Source: Magnolia sinica
Taxonomy: Eukaryota > Streptophyta > Magnoliopsida > Magnoliales > Magnoliaceae
Assembly (NCBI RefSeq): GCF_029962835.1
Contig: NC_080574.1
Location: forward strand, 21,736,001 to 21,800,000
Direction: 5' to 3'
Length of the DNA stretch: 64,000 nucleotides
Of the stretch, positions 1 to 11,033 are shown piece after piece; within the stretch, counting starts at the first letter, position 1, and every line of letters starts with the position of its first letter. The notes beneath the pieces are model-generated. The model saw only the letters and a program-made list of their open reading frames with translations, was not told the origin of the DNA and made no database searches. A program made the position numbers and the translations under genes.

Positions 1-620
1 TCGGTCTGCCTGTCAGTCTATGGGTAGTAGGCGCTGCTGAAATGAAGTCGTGTATCGAATCGAGTCCACAAAGTTCACCAAAAGTGACTAATGAACTTCG
101 TATCATGATTAGAAGTAATAGTCTTGGGAACCCCATGTAACCGTACAATTTCTCTGAAGAATAAATTCGCCACGTATGTTGCATCGAGAGTCTTCGTGCA
201 TGGAATAAAGTGTGTCATCTTGGAGAAACGATCGACTACCACGAACACCAAATCTATGTCATGTTGTATTCGTGAGAGACTAAGCACGAAGTCCATAAAT
301 AAATCCTCCCAAGGGCTGTCAGGCATAGGTAACAGGGTGTAGAGGCTTATATTATGAGATTGCCCCTTGAAGGTCTGACAAATATAACAAAGTTGGACCG
401 CTTTTCCGACATCACGTACCAATTGCGTCCAGTAATATCGCTCTTCCACAAGAGCTCGAGTCTTGTCTCACCCAAGGTATCCACTAAGGCTACCTCCATG
501 TACCACTTGGATTATCTGTTCCCTTAACGAACTTTTGAGGATGCACAGTCGATTCCTCTTAAAAAGGAATCCGTCTTGCATATGTATATCACCGGGGTGA
601 CCTTCTTGACATCTAACTCA
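1..620 (-). pseudogene. gypsy integrase fragment
   Basis: The best open part is 75-449 on the minus strand. It begins within the zinc-binding domain (C-Y-I-C, the CxxC half of HHCC) and continues into the catalytic core: the motif L-F-M-D-F-V-L-S-L holds the first Asp, V-V-V-D-R-F-S-K-M is family-typical, and T-S-N-H-D-T-K-F should contain the second catalytic Asp (family T-S-D-R-D). That position reads N, so the active site appears damaged. Beyond 75 the reading continues to the window edge in another frame, toward the catalytic Glu. Role: joins element cDNA to host DNA. Not functional here. Confidence 0.8.
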
Positions 621-699
621 TGTGTCATTGAAGTCATCGTCGTCGGCATATATGTCTTTGAGACGCTCGAACCCGACAACCTCATTGCTCATAGTGACT

Positions 700-1990
700 A
701 ACAAAGTTGCACGGCGACTTAGCGCATCAACTACTTTGTTCTATTGCCCAGACACATGTTTTAGCACGAACATGAATTCCTGAAAAAATGAGATCTGTTT
801 AGCATGCACACGGTTAATATTAGCTTGACTATTAATGAATTTGAGAGCTTGATGGTCCATGTGAAGTATAAATTCCCTTTTGAATTAAATAATGTCGCTA
901 GTGTCACAGTGCCCGGACCACTGTGTACAACTTGATCTCATATATAGACCACTTCTTGTGTGCATCGCTAAGTTTCTCATTGTAGAAGGCTACCAGCCTA
1001 ACTTCTTGAGACAAAACTCCCCCAATCTTGACATATGAGACATTACATTCGACTTCAAATAGTTTGTTGAAATTAGAAAGTACAAGAACTGGGGTCGTGG
1101 ATAACTTGCGCTTAATTTCGGTAAAGCTCCTATCGGCTTCATCAGTCCACTGAAACTGCGCTTTCTTCATGCAATCTGTGATTGGTGACACAATGGTACT
1201 GAAATTTTTCACGAACCGATGATAGAATATTGCTAGTATATGAAAACTTCGTACTTCGTGAATATTTATGGAACCAGCCATTTTCGGATTGACATCACCT
1301 TCTCCTCATCCACTCGAATGCCCGTGGATGTTATGACAAAACCCACAAACAATAGGCTATTAGTCATGAAGTTGCGCTTTTTTAAATTGAGATATATTTT
1401 ATTTTCAGTAAGCACTTGAAGGACCTTCTTGCGGTGTTTCATATGGGTGGTTTCATCTTGACCATATATCAAAATATCATTGAAATATACGACAACGAAC
1501 TACCTAATGAAAGGTTTCAGAACTTGGTTCATCAATCTCATGAATGTGCTAGGTGCGTTCAAAAGACCGAAGGGCATGATCATCCATTCGTACAATCCTT
1601 CCTTGGTTTTAAAGGTCGTCTTTCACTCATTACCCGACCGTATTTGAATCAAATGATAGCCGCTCCTCAGATCCAACTTAGATAATAATTTTGCACATTC
1701 AACCATGTCCAATATATCGTCCAGCTGTGGTTGGGAAACCTGTATTTTATGGTGATTTTGTTAATGGCCCGGTTGTCGACACACATACGCCAACTCCCAT
1801 CTTTCTTAGGAGTTGATAGAGTGGGTACGGTGCATGGGCTCATGCTTTCTTGTATGAGACCCTTACAGATCAATTCCTTTACTTGCCCTTGTAAAATTTT
1901 ACACTCTTTCGGACTCATCCGATAGTGAGGACGATTTGGTAAGCTAGACCCAAGGACAAGGTCGATATGGTGTTGGATATTTCGCATGAG
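700..1990 (-). pseudogene. gypsy reverse transcriptase / RNase H remnant
   Basis: Three minus-strand stretches in different frames (1,987-1,667; 1,472-1,266; 1,281-904) read as consecutive parts of a Ty3-type RT and RNase H. Visible marks are [15 protein letters not shown] (fingers), then Y-F-N-D-I-L-I-Y, where the catalytic F-x-D-D has its first Asp changed to Asn, then P-V-L-V-L at the RNase H entry and the [12 protein letters not shown] region. Frameshifts separate the parts and the active site is changed, so this copy cannot reverse transcribe. Confidence 0.8.
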
Positions 1991-1999
1991 AGGTAATCC

Positions 2000-3890
2000 A
2001 TCGGGAAGGTCATTAGGCTAAATTTCTTTAAACTCATGCAGTAAGAGTTTTAGTTCATCAGGGATATTGGTGGGATCGAGTTCTTTCTCTTTCACTATTA
2101 ATGCATAGGTTTATCTTGTTTCTTTATATTCCTCCACGAAGTCCTGTATGGTTAAGAGAAAACGACCATCCACTTTAGAAGTTTCAGGTGGTCCCTCTGG
2201 ATCCATAGGGGCCAATATGGTCATCCGACCGTCTTTGACGAAGATATATATGTTATCTCGCCCTTTATGAGTGGCGTCACGGTTAGATTGTCAGGGTCGA
2301 CTGAGTAGTATGTGACATGCTTCTATGTCAATCATATCGCATACTACTTTATCCTTATAATGTTTGCCAATTGAAAAGGATATAGTGCACCGTTCAATTA
2401 CCTTTGTTTTACTGACCTTCTTGATCTAACCGATTGTATATGGGAATGGATGACTCTCCATTTTCAATTGCAATTTTTCTACCATCACCCTGGAGACGAT
2501 ATTCTCACTGCTTCTGCTGTCAATGATCACATCACAGACTTTTCGATTCACCGTACACCTAGTTCGGAACATGTTATGCTATTGTGGGTGTACTTCTTTC
2601 CTTGACGCATACAATAGTCGCCTCACGACGAGTGGTTCGCCATGATCCTGCTGAAGCCAACCTGACTCATCCGCTTCATCTTCTGTGGCATGCTCTGGTT
2701 CCTCGATACCTGGATCATTGTCGGCGTTTTCAGCACTACCATCATTGATGGTGAGGTTTGTCACTTGTTGTTGGGGACAAGTATTTGACAGGTAACCCGG
2801 TTGGCCATAACGAAAGCAATGGTCTCCCCTTGGCTAAGCATAGGGTTTCGGGATCTTGCTTGGGCCAGCGGTAGTCGATACGACCCTTTGGGGCCTAGTT
2901 TGCCCACTTCCTTGATCCCAGTTCATGGGTGTAGGAGGTTAAGTGCGTGCTCCAACGGGCTCCTTCCCCTTGGGTTCTGGAGCTCCCTGGGGTGGACTTG
3001 CTGCAGCGATCTTTGCAGTAGGATAGGTCTATGTGTTAGGATGTTCAAGTTGCGCTTCCGCCCGGGTGGCCAACTTGATTGCATTATTCATCGTCCAAAC
3101 GGACTGTATCTAGACCCGATCCTGGATCGCCACACGCAATCCGCCGTTGAATCGGGCGACTTGCTGCGATTCAGTCTTGACTAAATTGTTACGCGTTGCC
3201 AAGTGGTAAAATTCTTCTGTGTATTCTCTAACCGACCGACTACCCTATCGACAATTTTGGTATTGTTGGAATAATAACTGATCGTAGTTACTAGGGAAGA
3301 ATTAGACACGTAATAGTTGCTTCATCCGCTGCCATGTGTGGATTGGTGTTTTCATCTGCTTAGTTCGTGCGAGTTGCAGTTGTTCCCACCAAGCTGAAGC
3401 TCCGCCCTTCAACTTGTATACCACAAGCTTGACCTTATTTGCTTCAAGGATGTCCATATAGTCGAAGAATCGCTCAACTTCAAAATGACAATCGAGAAAA
3501 TCCTCAATGTGTAGTTGGCCATTGAAGCTAGGAATATTAACTCGCATCTTGAATTCCCGATCTGTTCGTTCTACTCAATCGCTGCCTTGTCTGGGGTGTT
3601 GGAAGATTATGTCATCGATCTCCTCCTCGTTGGATCCCCATTCCTAAGGAATGACCCTTGGATGCACTGCCGGTACTATCCTGCGATCAAGGCGATTACG
3701 AGTCTCAACAATTGGTGGTGGAGGATTACTATCAGGAACACAGAGCTGCCCTAGAGCCTTTGCTATGCGATCGATGGAAGCCTGCAGCCCTTGCATGACT
3801 TGCCGATTTTCTCATTGCACTGCTTCGAAAGCCGTTAAAAGATGATTCCATGTAGCATCGTCCATGGGTTGTTGCCCGACCCGTTGTTAG
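2000..3890 (-). pseudogene. gypsy gag and protease remnant
   Basis: Minus-strand 3,547-3,302 reads as a gag capsid segment: I-P-S-F-N-G-Q-L-H-I-E-D-F-L-D followed by K-G-G-A-S-A-W-W-E-Q-L, a very typical plant gypsy gag core. Near 2,760-2,820 a zinc knuckle of C-x2-C-x4-H-x4-C type is present with the second Cys replaced by Tyr (C-F-R-Y-G-Q-P-G-Y). The 2,000-2,560 stretch should hold protease; I see only scattered similarity there. Plus-strand ORFs over the same bases (for example 2,801-3,184) are shadows. Confidence 0.7.
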
Positions 3891-3912
3891 AGGCCACTGA
3901 TCTGAAGAAAAA

Positions 3913-3928
3913 TCTCACTTTGCTACCA
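3913..3928 (-). other. Degenerate primer binding site of the gypsy element
   Basis: The minus strand reads TGGTAGCAAAGTGAGA, close to the tRNA-Met-complementary TGGTATCAGAGC used by many plant LTR retrotransposons. It lies just upstream of the gag remnant, where a PBS belongs. Confidence 0.5.
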
Positions 3929-3944
3929 AACTGAGTAATAAATA

Positions 3945-4249
3945 ATAATTACTCATTATTGATAAGCATATTGTAACTTAGAAAACCAAGTAGGTGTTGA
4001 GAGATTATGATAAGGAGGGTAAGGAAATGGTGGACATTGAACGGTTGCTGGTGAAGCCACGTGTATATTCTCTTGAGTCTAATCAATGGGTTGAGAGCAT
4101 TATCTATTTATTAATTAACGAAGAGAAAGAACGTTCAAACTTCAAAGTCTTGGGAAACATGGCATAATTTATCCAACGCTATTATTAGGCGGTAAAAAGG
4201 GACGGTCTGAGTGCTTTTTATAGGAAGTAGATTGCGTCCTCCGATTCCG
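3945..4249. repeat. Junction and start of duplicated flank block
   Basis: About 100 bases after the PBS are unassigned (possible LTR stub). From about 4,075 the sequence (gtctaatcaatg, then ttatctatttattaatt) is related to 49,710-49,770 and to 54,010-54,075, so it belongs to the duplicated flank described under the 4,816-5,369 block. No gene seen. Confidence 0.45.
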
Positions 4250-4815
4250 TGGGGTCTACGGTGATGCATGGACTTTATCTACGCTGTTCATCAAAATTTT
4301 CAGATTATTTTATAACATGAGCTAAAAAATGAGGCAGATCAAAAGATCAAGTGGACCACATCACAGGATGCAGGACTGATAATAATGCCCATCGGTGAAG
4401 CTTTTATTTCCCATCTAAGGTCACACGAACGTGGATAAAGGGAAAACACAAATTCCAGTTTCATCCAAAACTTCTATAGCCCCTGAAATAACGTGGAAAA
4501 ATAGATCACCGTTTGTATCGACCACTTGAGCCTTAGCTTCGTTTCGGAGATGTTACCCTAAAATAACATGGAAAAATAGATTTAGATCAAGCTGATATTT
4601 GTGTGTTCTCTTCATCCACGTCTTTGTAACCTTATCAACATGTTGGATGGTAAATAAACATTCTGATGCCCCCATGAAGTTTTTAATGGTGGGAATTCAA
4701 TCACAACTGTTTCCTGCTGCTTCATTTTTGGAATCATGCCCTAAAATAAGACTTCAAAATGGATGGACGGTGTAGATGCGAGTCACATGCATCACAGTAG
4801 TCCCCATAGTAAGGG
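4250..4815. repeat. Foldback MITE-like repeat, family F1 (copy 1)
   Basis: F1 copies share a conserved order: cggtgatgcatg at the edge, a segment around gtccatccat, cattttag.gcatgag, aaaaatgaggcagatc, a core with tggaccacaccacagg, gacctggatgaaggg and aaacacaaatatca, then the reverse complements of these toward the other edge. The two halves are largely inverted repeats, so the element can fold back on itself. No coding capacity. This copy is long because of a local duplication around 4,490-4,590 (two copies of a segment with aataacgtggaaaaatagat). Terminal duplications cannot be fixed by eye. Confidence 0.7.
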
Positions 4816-5369
4816 ATCCACCGACCTCGAATCCACCCAAATCCCGCCCAACCAGCTACGCGTGAGGATCTATTTTTCGTATAAAGAGAAAAACTATAAA
4901 AGGAATAAAGGATAGAATTCATCTTTCGGTATAAAGAGAAAAGCAACGCTTGGGAGTGAGTGGGGACACGGTTCCCAGCACTCCACAGGTATGAAAGACC
5001 ATAACCGTTCATGGGATGGGCCCAATCGCATGGTGCCATGTTCTAATAGATCAACTGCTGGGGCACACATTTGTAGACTTGGATGTAGACAATCCACTAT
5101 CATTTTCAACTATGCATTTTCTTCTATACACGTTTGCCCTCCTAATGGATGAACGGTCCTAGTTTCAGGCCGAAATGTGTACTATGGTATGGCCCAGATC
5201 TTGACCCTGCACATGTGCCCCACTGATACTGGTTATTCCACTCGTCTTAGCTGTTGTTGATTTTTATTTTTTTTCTTTATCGAGCAATCAGAGCTCACGG
5301 CCGGTTGAGACGCGGATTAGGTGGTGTTGACCACGCCACCCCTACCGGCTGTGTGGTGATGTGTCGGGA
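4816..5369. repeat. Duplicated flank unit (copy 1 of 3)
   Basis: The segment with ggtataaagagaaaa, gagtgagtggggacac, gtgccatgttctaatagatca and gtagacttggatgtagaca recurs in the same order at 49,960-50,330 and 54,445-54,780. It ends near the cggccggttgaga motif, which also has a match at 50,341-50,352. Short ORFs here are not conserved between copies, so I see no gene. The unit appears to belong to the duplication that also carries the AAP genes. Confidence 0.65.
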
Positions 5370-5825
5370 GTTGTGGGGGCCACTTTGATGAATTTATTTC
5401 ATATCTATGCTGTTAATTCATTTTTTACAGCTCCTTTTAGGGCATTAACCCAAAAATGAAGTAGATGGGAAGCTCAAGTAGACCACACCACAGGCAATAG
5501 CAGAGATAATGACATCCACGGTTGAAATCTTCTTAGGGCCCACTGTAATGTTTATTTTCCATACAACCTGTTGATAAGGTCATGCAGACCTGGATGAAGG
5601 GAAAACACAAATATAAGCTTGATGCAAAACTTTTGTGGGGCCTCAAAATTTTTGTAATGTTTATCATTCAATCAGCACTATTTCTTGTGGTGTGACTTGA
5701 TTGACCTTTGGATCTTTTTAATTTTTGGGTCCATAATCTAAAATGAGCTGGTCAAACATATGAATGGCGTGGATAAAAAACATATGCATCACCGTAGACC
5801 CCACAGTGCCCAACACATCAACCCA
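5370..5825. repeat. Foldback repeat F1 (copy 2)
   Basis: A near full-length F1 copy with gtagaccacaccacagg, gacctggatgaagggaaaa and the mirrored right half ending near gtagaccccacag. Confidence 0.7.
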
Positions 5826-6454
5826 TCACCGCTGTAGGTGGGGCAACACCATCTCATCGGCGTCCCTTCAAAGATTCGGACGTGGATTGCCTGTGACTCG
5901 CCGGAGGGGCCCACACAGATGCTCGTGACAAATTCACTCCGTGGACGTCACAGATATGCTCATGATAGATTCACTTTGTCCGTTAGCTTCTCAGCTTTAT
6001 ATTTGGAAAGGACTCAAAAATACAGGTAGATACAGGGGAACGTGATGGGAAATTTTGAGAATGAAAATGTCAAACGGTTGAAAACATCCCCTAGCCCATC
6101 ATGATGCTAATTATAAGCCATCCAAACCGTTCATAATTTTTTTAATGCTGGAAAAAACTGTGGCACAAATATAATCCTATTCAAAACTTATGTGGCCCCC
6201 ACAAATTTCCCAATGGTAGGTGTTCAATCCATGATGTTTCTCAGCTTTATCTGCTTGAATTTTTGAGTCATGTTCTATTGTAATGTTGAGAAACTAATGG
6301 TCAGAGTAGATTTCTCATGTTGAGAAGCGCAACATGAGAAAAGCAAGAAGCCGGATTGCCTGCAACCCCGACTACCGTTCGAGCGGATTAGGTCCGGCCC
6401 CGGCCTCACCCATGGCGGTGCGGTCGGCCTCACCCAAGGCAGTACGGCCCTTAC
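5826..6454. repeat. Partial F1 repeat and unassigned DNA
   Basis: 5,826-6,050 holds a local repetition of a phrase around cacagatgctc/cacagatatgctc (5,910-5,970). 6,050-6,290 is a half F1 element (right half, with aaaccgttcataa and gtggcccccac). 6,290-6,454 is GC-richer and contains a short duplicated phrase (ggcctcaccca twice). No gene recognised. Confidence 0.5.
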
Positions 6455-6885
6455 CGTGGGGATGCATGTATTATATATCCACTCCGTCCATCCATATTTC
6501 CTGATCATTTTAGAGCATGCCCCAGTAATGAAGCAAATCCAATTCTCAGTCAGGCTATACTATAAGGAACCGTAGTGACTGGCAATTAATGTCACACAAA
6601 AGTTTTGTATCAAACTGATATTTGCTTTTCCCTTCATAAAGGTTTATATTACATTATCAAAAGGTTGGGTGACAAATAAACATCGGCAAAACATTATGGT
6701 GAGCCCTAAGAAGTTTTTAATTGTATAGCATCCAATCATCACTGTTTCTTATGGTATGGTCTACCAGAGAATTGAATCTACTTCATTTTTGGGATTATGA
6801 TCTAAAATGGTTTTTAAAAAAAATAGATGAACGGTGTAGATGTAGAATACATGCATCAAGGTAGTCCCCACGGTAAGGGCTGCAC
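6455..6885. repeat. Foldback repeat F1 (copy 3)
   Basis: A full-length but diverged F1 copy, from gatgcatgtattatatatcc to gaatacatgcatcaaggtagtcccc, with outer ends that are reverse complements of each other. Confidence 0.65.
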
Positions 6886-6929
6886 CGTGAGTCTTGTTCC
6901 ACACCCAATTCCCTCCCAGACTGCGATGA

Positions 6930-7180
6930 TGTTTGTATTATATTGAAACCCTTTATAGGGTTATTCCCCCCACTAAGATGAACTGAAAACATAAAAATAG
7001 TACACTGATGCAAAACATCTATGACCCACAAATGTTTGTACGCTGGCCATCAAATCCTTACTATTTTTTGCCGTGTGGCCCACTTAAAATTTGAATCTGC
7101 CTTATTTTTAGGTTCAAACTCCTAACACGATCTGAAAAAATGGATAAACGGGGTGGATTTCCACAAACATCACGGTGGAC
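6930..7180. repeat. F1 half element, shared with the AAP copy 3 upstream region
   Basis: Right half of an F1 element ending gatttccacaaacatcacggtg. The same half element, ending gatttctcacaaacatcacggtg, sits at 55,925-56,165 upstream of AAP copy 3, so it predates the duplication. Confidence 0.55.
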
Positions 7181-7468
7181 ACCAACTAGCTTCCAACTGC
7201 GGCTGTGATTATATTCCGTCGGCTTTCCCACGTTTCTCAATAGTGATTCTTGCACGATGCATATTCCTTCGGTGCTTACAAACCTAGTATCCCGGAAGTT
7301 CGATTGCTTTAGCATTATTAACAACAGATATGTTCTCCATCAAGTAGAAGGGAATGTACACGTGGCTTAACCAGCAATCGTTGAAGGTTGGTTGTTTCAT
7401 GAACGGCCGGCAAAAGCTGGACCGGCTGTGCACCAAGCCAACTTACAACCGGTTATGAGCTCTGATTT
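7181..7468. repeat. Ancestral AAP upstream block, now cut off by the copia insertion
   Basis: It includes gatgcatattccttcggtgc, acgtggcttaaccagcaatc, gttgaaggttggt and acttacaaccggtt. The same order is found at 56,166-56,500 directly upstream of AAP copy 3, and part of it at 48,440-48,720. Here it ends at the copia element; the matching continuation (aaaaacaagcaggcacgtga) resumes at 14,445. It may hold distal promoter elements of the AAP genes; that is inference. Confidence 0.65.
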
Positions 7469-8711
7469 TGTTGTAGTATATTGATTTTAATATATATTTT
7501 AATAAAAATATTATATAATATATATAAAAAAGGTTTGCAAAATACCTTTTTCTTGGGTTTTGGGAATAGTCTCACATTGCGTGTGCTCGGGCACGGGCAT
7601 AGGCATGAGCTTGCTCACGGGCTCGGTGCGAGGGTATATGGGGCTGTAGAGACGCTATTGGCACACTTTGCACTTCATACGTCCGCATCGTGTCGATTGT
7701 TGAAGGTTATATTGATTTTAATATATTTTTAGATTGAAATATTATATAATATATATAAAAAAAGCTTACAAAATACATTTTTCTTGGGTTATGGGAATAG
7801 TCCCACATTGGAAAAGGAGAAGGAAAATCTCGTGTATATATGAGAATGGTGGAGTATTGTAATGTTTACTCACATAGTCCAAGGAGAATCGGGTAAGCGC
7901 TGGAACACCACGCTCGCGCTCACGCTTGGGCATGGGCACAGGCTTGGTCATGGTGCAAGGGCGTGGGCATGTAAGGCAGTGTGGCTGTAGAGGTGCTAGT
8001 GGCACACTTTGCACTTTGTATGTCCGCATTGTGTACTGGTGCGAAATGTGTGCGAGTCGTGGTGCAACTAAGAGCTTAGGTAGATGGATTGGCTGGAAGA
8101 CTAGAGGACTAAATGAGGTTCCTCAGAATATATAGAGGCTGAAAATATAGCTGTTACAGGGAGGTGTAACTTCTCATGCAATTCATTGCGAACACTACCA
8201 TTGCCTATATAAATAGGGCCTGGATGGGTTTCCAATCCACCACAACTCACTCCAGCTAAATACATACGAACCACAACAACTCTTATAGACCAGAAATTTC
8301 TAGCAAGACAGCAAGGTTCATTTGAAACATTGTCTGAAGATCAAATAAGCAGTGTGGTCTAGAATGGTTCATCTGAACTGTTTGCTGAAGGACTGACCAG
8401 TGCAGTCGTCTTATCCACATTTCCTCTTTTCTTTTTGTTTCAGGGATATTTCTTTTATTTTCTGCCAGAAATTGTGTAACAGAGTTTTATTAGGTGAATT
8501 TTCGTGTTTGCTGAATGCAGATCTACATCAGGCTTGTCGTAATCGAAAAGTGATTTGCCTGTAACCTTTCAGCATACTCGATCTATTTGAGTAGGGGCAA
8601 ATTACGCTTTAAGGACAGCGTTCCAAACGTGCTTTAACCTGTCCTGATTTCATATCATTTGTCGACTTTTATAATTTATAGAAAACTATTATTTCTATAT
8701 TTTCCTCAACA
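7469..8711 (+). repeat. 5' LTR of the copia element, with a duplicated partial LTR at its left end
   Basis: The full-length 5' LTR appears to start at 7,698 (tgttgaaggttatattgat) and ends at 8,711 (tcctcaaca). In front of it, 7,469-7,697 is a second, internally deleted copy of the first part of the same LTR: it starts tgttgtagtatattg, passes through gggaatagtctcacattg and jumps to the gcacgggcat region. Relative to the 3' LTR, the 5' LTR lacks about 190 bases near 8,185 (3' LTR 13,712-13,915). Confidence 0.85.
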
Positions 8712-8732
8712 ATCTTAAACCGTATTTTTTTT

Positions 8733-9720
8733 ATGGAAGCCAATAGTGTATCATCTATCAAGTTGATGAATCATGACTTGATTCGTCTTGATCGGTTCGA
8801 TGGAACCAATTTTACTAGATGACAAGACAAATTTAAGTTTCTTCTGACGACGTTGAAGGTCTTCTACATCTACGATCCAAATTTGCAGTCGTTGCCTGAA
8901 GCATCTGAAAATGACGTTACACTTGAACAAGTGGCTACCCGCATTAAACGAGTTGAAGACAAACTCATGTGTCGTGGACACATTCTGAATGCGTTCTCCG
9001 ACTGTCTGTACGATTTGTACACACGAACATCATTAGCAAAAGAAATCTAGACCACATTAGAGTTTAAATACAAGGCTGAAGAAGAAGATACCAACAAGTT
9101 CCTGATTGCCAGGTACTTCGACTATAACATGGTAGATAACAAACCACTGCTAGCCCAAATCCAAGAACTGCAGCTAATAATTAACAAAATCAAAACCATT
9201 AAGATTGATCTTCTTAAATCATTCCAAGTCGGGGCTATTATCGCTAAATTGCCCCCGATGTGAAAAGACTATAGAAAGAAGTTGCTGCATAAGACTGAAG
9301 ACTACACACTGGAACAAATCGAGAAGCATCTCAGAATTAAGGAAGAATCACGCAACCGCGATAAAAAAATGATAACGAGAATTCCTCGTCCAAAGTACAT
9401 GCAGTAGAAAATAAATAACAAGAATACCGAGAAAGATGATTCCCTAAAACCCAATAAAGAGAAATTCAAGAAAAAGACTCAAAAGAAGAACGGAAAGTTC
9501 AAAGGCCTATGCCATTCTGTGGGAAAAACGGGCATTATACTCGAATTTGCCAATATCACAAATCTAAAAAAGAAGCAAGTGCAGTAGAAGAAGACGATAT
9601 TGTAGCGATGATCACTGAGGTGAATACTATCCAAGGAAAGGTTCCCGATTGGTGGTACGATACTGCCGCTACCATACATACATGTATGTTACGACAGATC
9701 AACCTTCAAAACCTATGAGG
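8733..9720 (+). pseudogene. copia gag and protease remnant
   Basis: The reading starts ATG at 8,733 with M-E-A-N-S and includes R-F-D-G-T-N-F, a copia gag hallmark, but a TGA follows at 8,818 and more stops occur later. After a frame change, 9,509-9,550 gives a zinc knuckle (C-G-K-N-G-H-Y-T-R-I-C). The protease site reads W-W-Y-D-T-A-A-T-I-H, where the D-T-A triad is intact. The leader between LTR and ATG is only 21 bases, with no recognisable PBS. Confidence 0.75.
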
Positions 9721-9722
9721 AA

Positions 9723-11033
9723 TTGACCGATGGTCAAGAAGTCCAAATGGGTAATGAAGTTCGATCGAAGGTTGTCGACAAAGGAACCGTTGAACTAATA
9801 TTCACCTCTGGAAAGAAAGTAATTCTGACAAACGTCCTTCACATCCCAAACATGAGACGAAACTTAGTTTTTAGGGATCTTCTGGGCAAACCAGGAATAA
9901 ATGTGGTGTACGAATAAGGAAAACTGATTCTGTCTAAAAATGAGAATTTTATTGGAAATTGATATACTTGTAATGGTATGATCAAGTTTTTTCTGAATGA
10001 AAATAGTACTTCTGCGTATATAGTTCAATTCGTTGGACTATGGCATGATAGACTAACTCATATAGGGTATAATACCTTGAAGTTCATGAATAAGAACGGT
10101 TTAATCTCATACACAGAAAATGCAACTGATAAATGTGAAGTATGCATACGATCTAAAATGATAAAGAAATATTTTTCAAATGTCAAGAGATCATTTCAAG
10201 TATTGGATCTTATGCATAGTGATATCTGTGAGTTAAATGACATTCTTACTCGTGGCGGTAAAAAGTACTTTATAACCTTTATTTATGATTGCTTTAGATA
10301 TGTGTATGTGCACTGTTTAAAGAGCAAAGATGAAGCATTGAACATGTTTAAGGTATATAAAACAGAAGTAGAAAATCAACTAAATAAGAAGATAATTCTC
10401 CATAGCGATAGAGGAGGAGAATACTTCTCTAATTCGATAACTTATGTGAAAAACATGCATAGACTAATACCTAAATATACTGCGCCATACACACCTCAAC
10501 AAAATGGAATAATAGAAAAGAAGAATAGAACATTAGTAGATATGGTCAATTCAATGCTAATACGAGCAAAGTTATCACTCGGTCTATGGGGTAAGGCACT
10601 GCTTGCAGTATGTCATATATTAAACAGAATTCCATCTAAAAAATATAAAACATCTACATACGAAACATGAAAATGTAGAAAATCTAACCTGAGATATCTT
10701 AAAGTGTGGGGGTGTCTTGCATATTGTAGAACTCCTGATCCAAAAAAAACTAAGTTAGGACCTAGAGTTATTAAGTGCGCCTTCGTAGGGTATGCACAAA
10801 ATAGTAAAGCTTATAGACTTTTAAATCTAGAGTCTAATACAATAATAGAATCAAGAGACATTGAGTTCTTTGAGAACTTATTATCCTTGGAGTCAAAGAA
10901 TAATGAAGTCCAAACTCCTGATAGAGAACCAGATAGTACAACTTTACAAGTAGTGGAAGCTCCTTTTGAACCTCGTAGAAGTCAAAGAACAAGAATAGAG
11001 AAGAGTCTAGGTGATGACTATGTAGACTCTTAG
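9723..11033 (+). pseudogene. copia integrase remnant
   Basis: 9,978-10,670 is the longest open part (230 codons). It has the HHCC zinc domain (W-H-D-R-L-T-H ... C-E-V-C), the first catalytic Asp (M-H-S-D-I-C-E), the second (H-S-D-R-G-G-E-Y) and the Glu (N-G-I-I-E-K-K-N-R-T), so the DD35E triad looks preserved. 10,704-11,033 holds the copia-specific C-terminal part (V-W-G-C-L-A-Y ... D-P-K-K-T-K-L-G-P-R). A stop at 10,668 and a short gap separate the two. Confidence 0.85.

Larger units (their letters stand above)
1..3944 (-). mobile_element. Decayed Ty3/gypsy retrotransposon, chromovirus-like, truncated by window edge
   Basis: Reading the minus strand, pieces of gag, a zinc knuckle, reverse transcriptase, RNase H and integrase follow each other in Ty3/gypsy order, but in several frames with stops. 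Gag starts near 3.9 kb and integrase runs off position 1, so the 3' end and 3' LTR lie outside the window. A degenerate tRNA-Met-type primer site is seen at 3,913-3,928. The gag and integrase wording resembles chromoviruses; I cannot place the lineage. The 5' LTR should begin beyond 3,930, but only about 100 bases there are unlike the duplicated host flank, so it is truncated or lost. Inactive. Confidence 0.85.

Noticed and set aside
2801-3184. Plus-strand ORF of 127 codons
   Set aside because: Opposite to the gag remnant of the decayed gypsy element; no motif.
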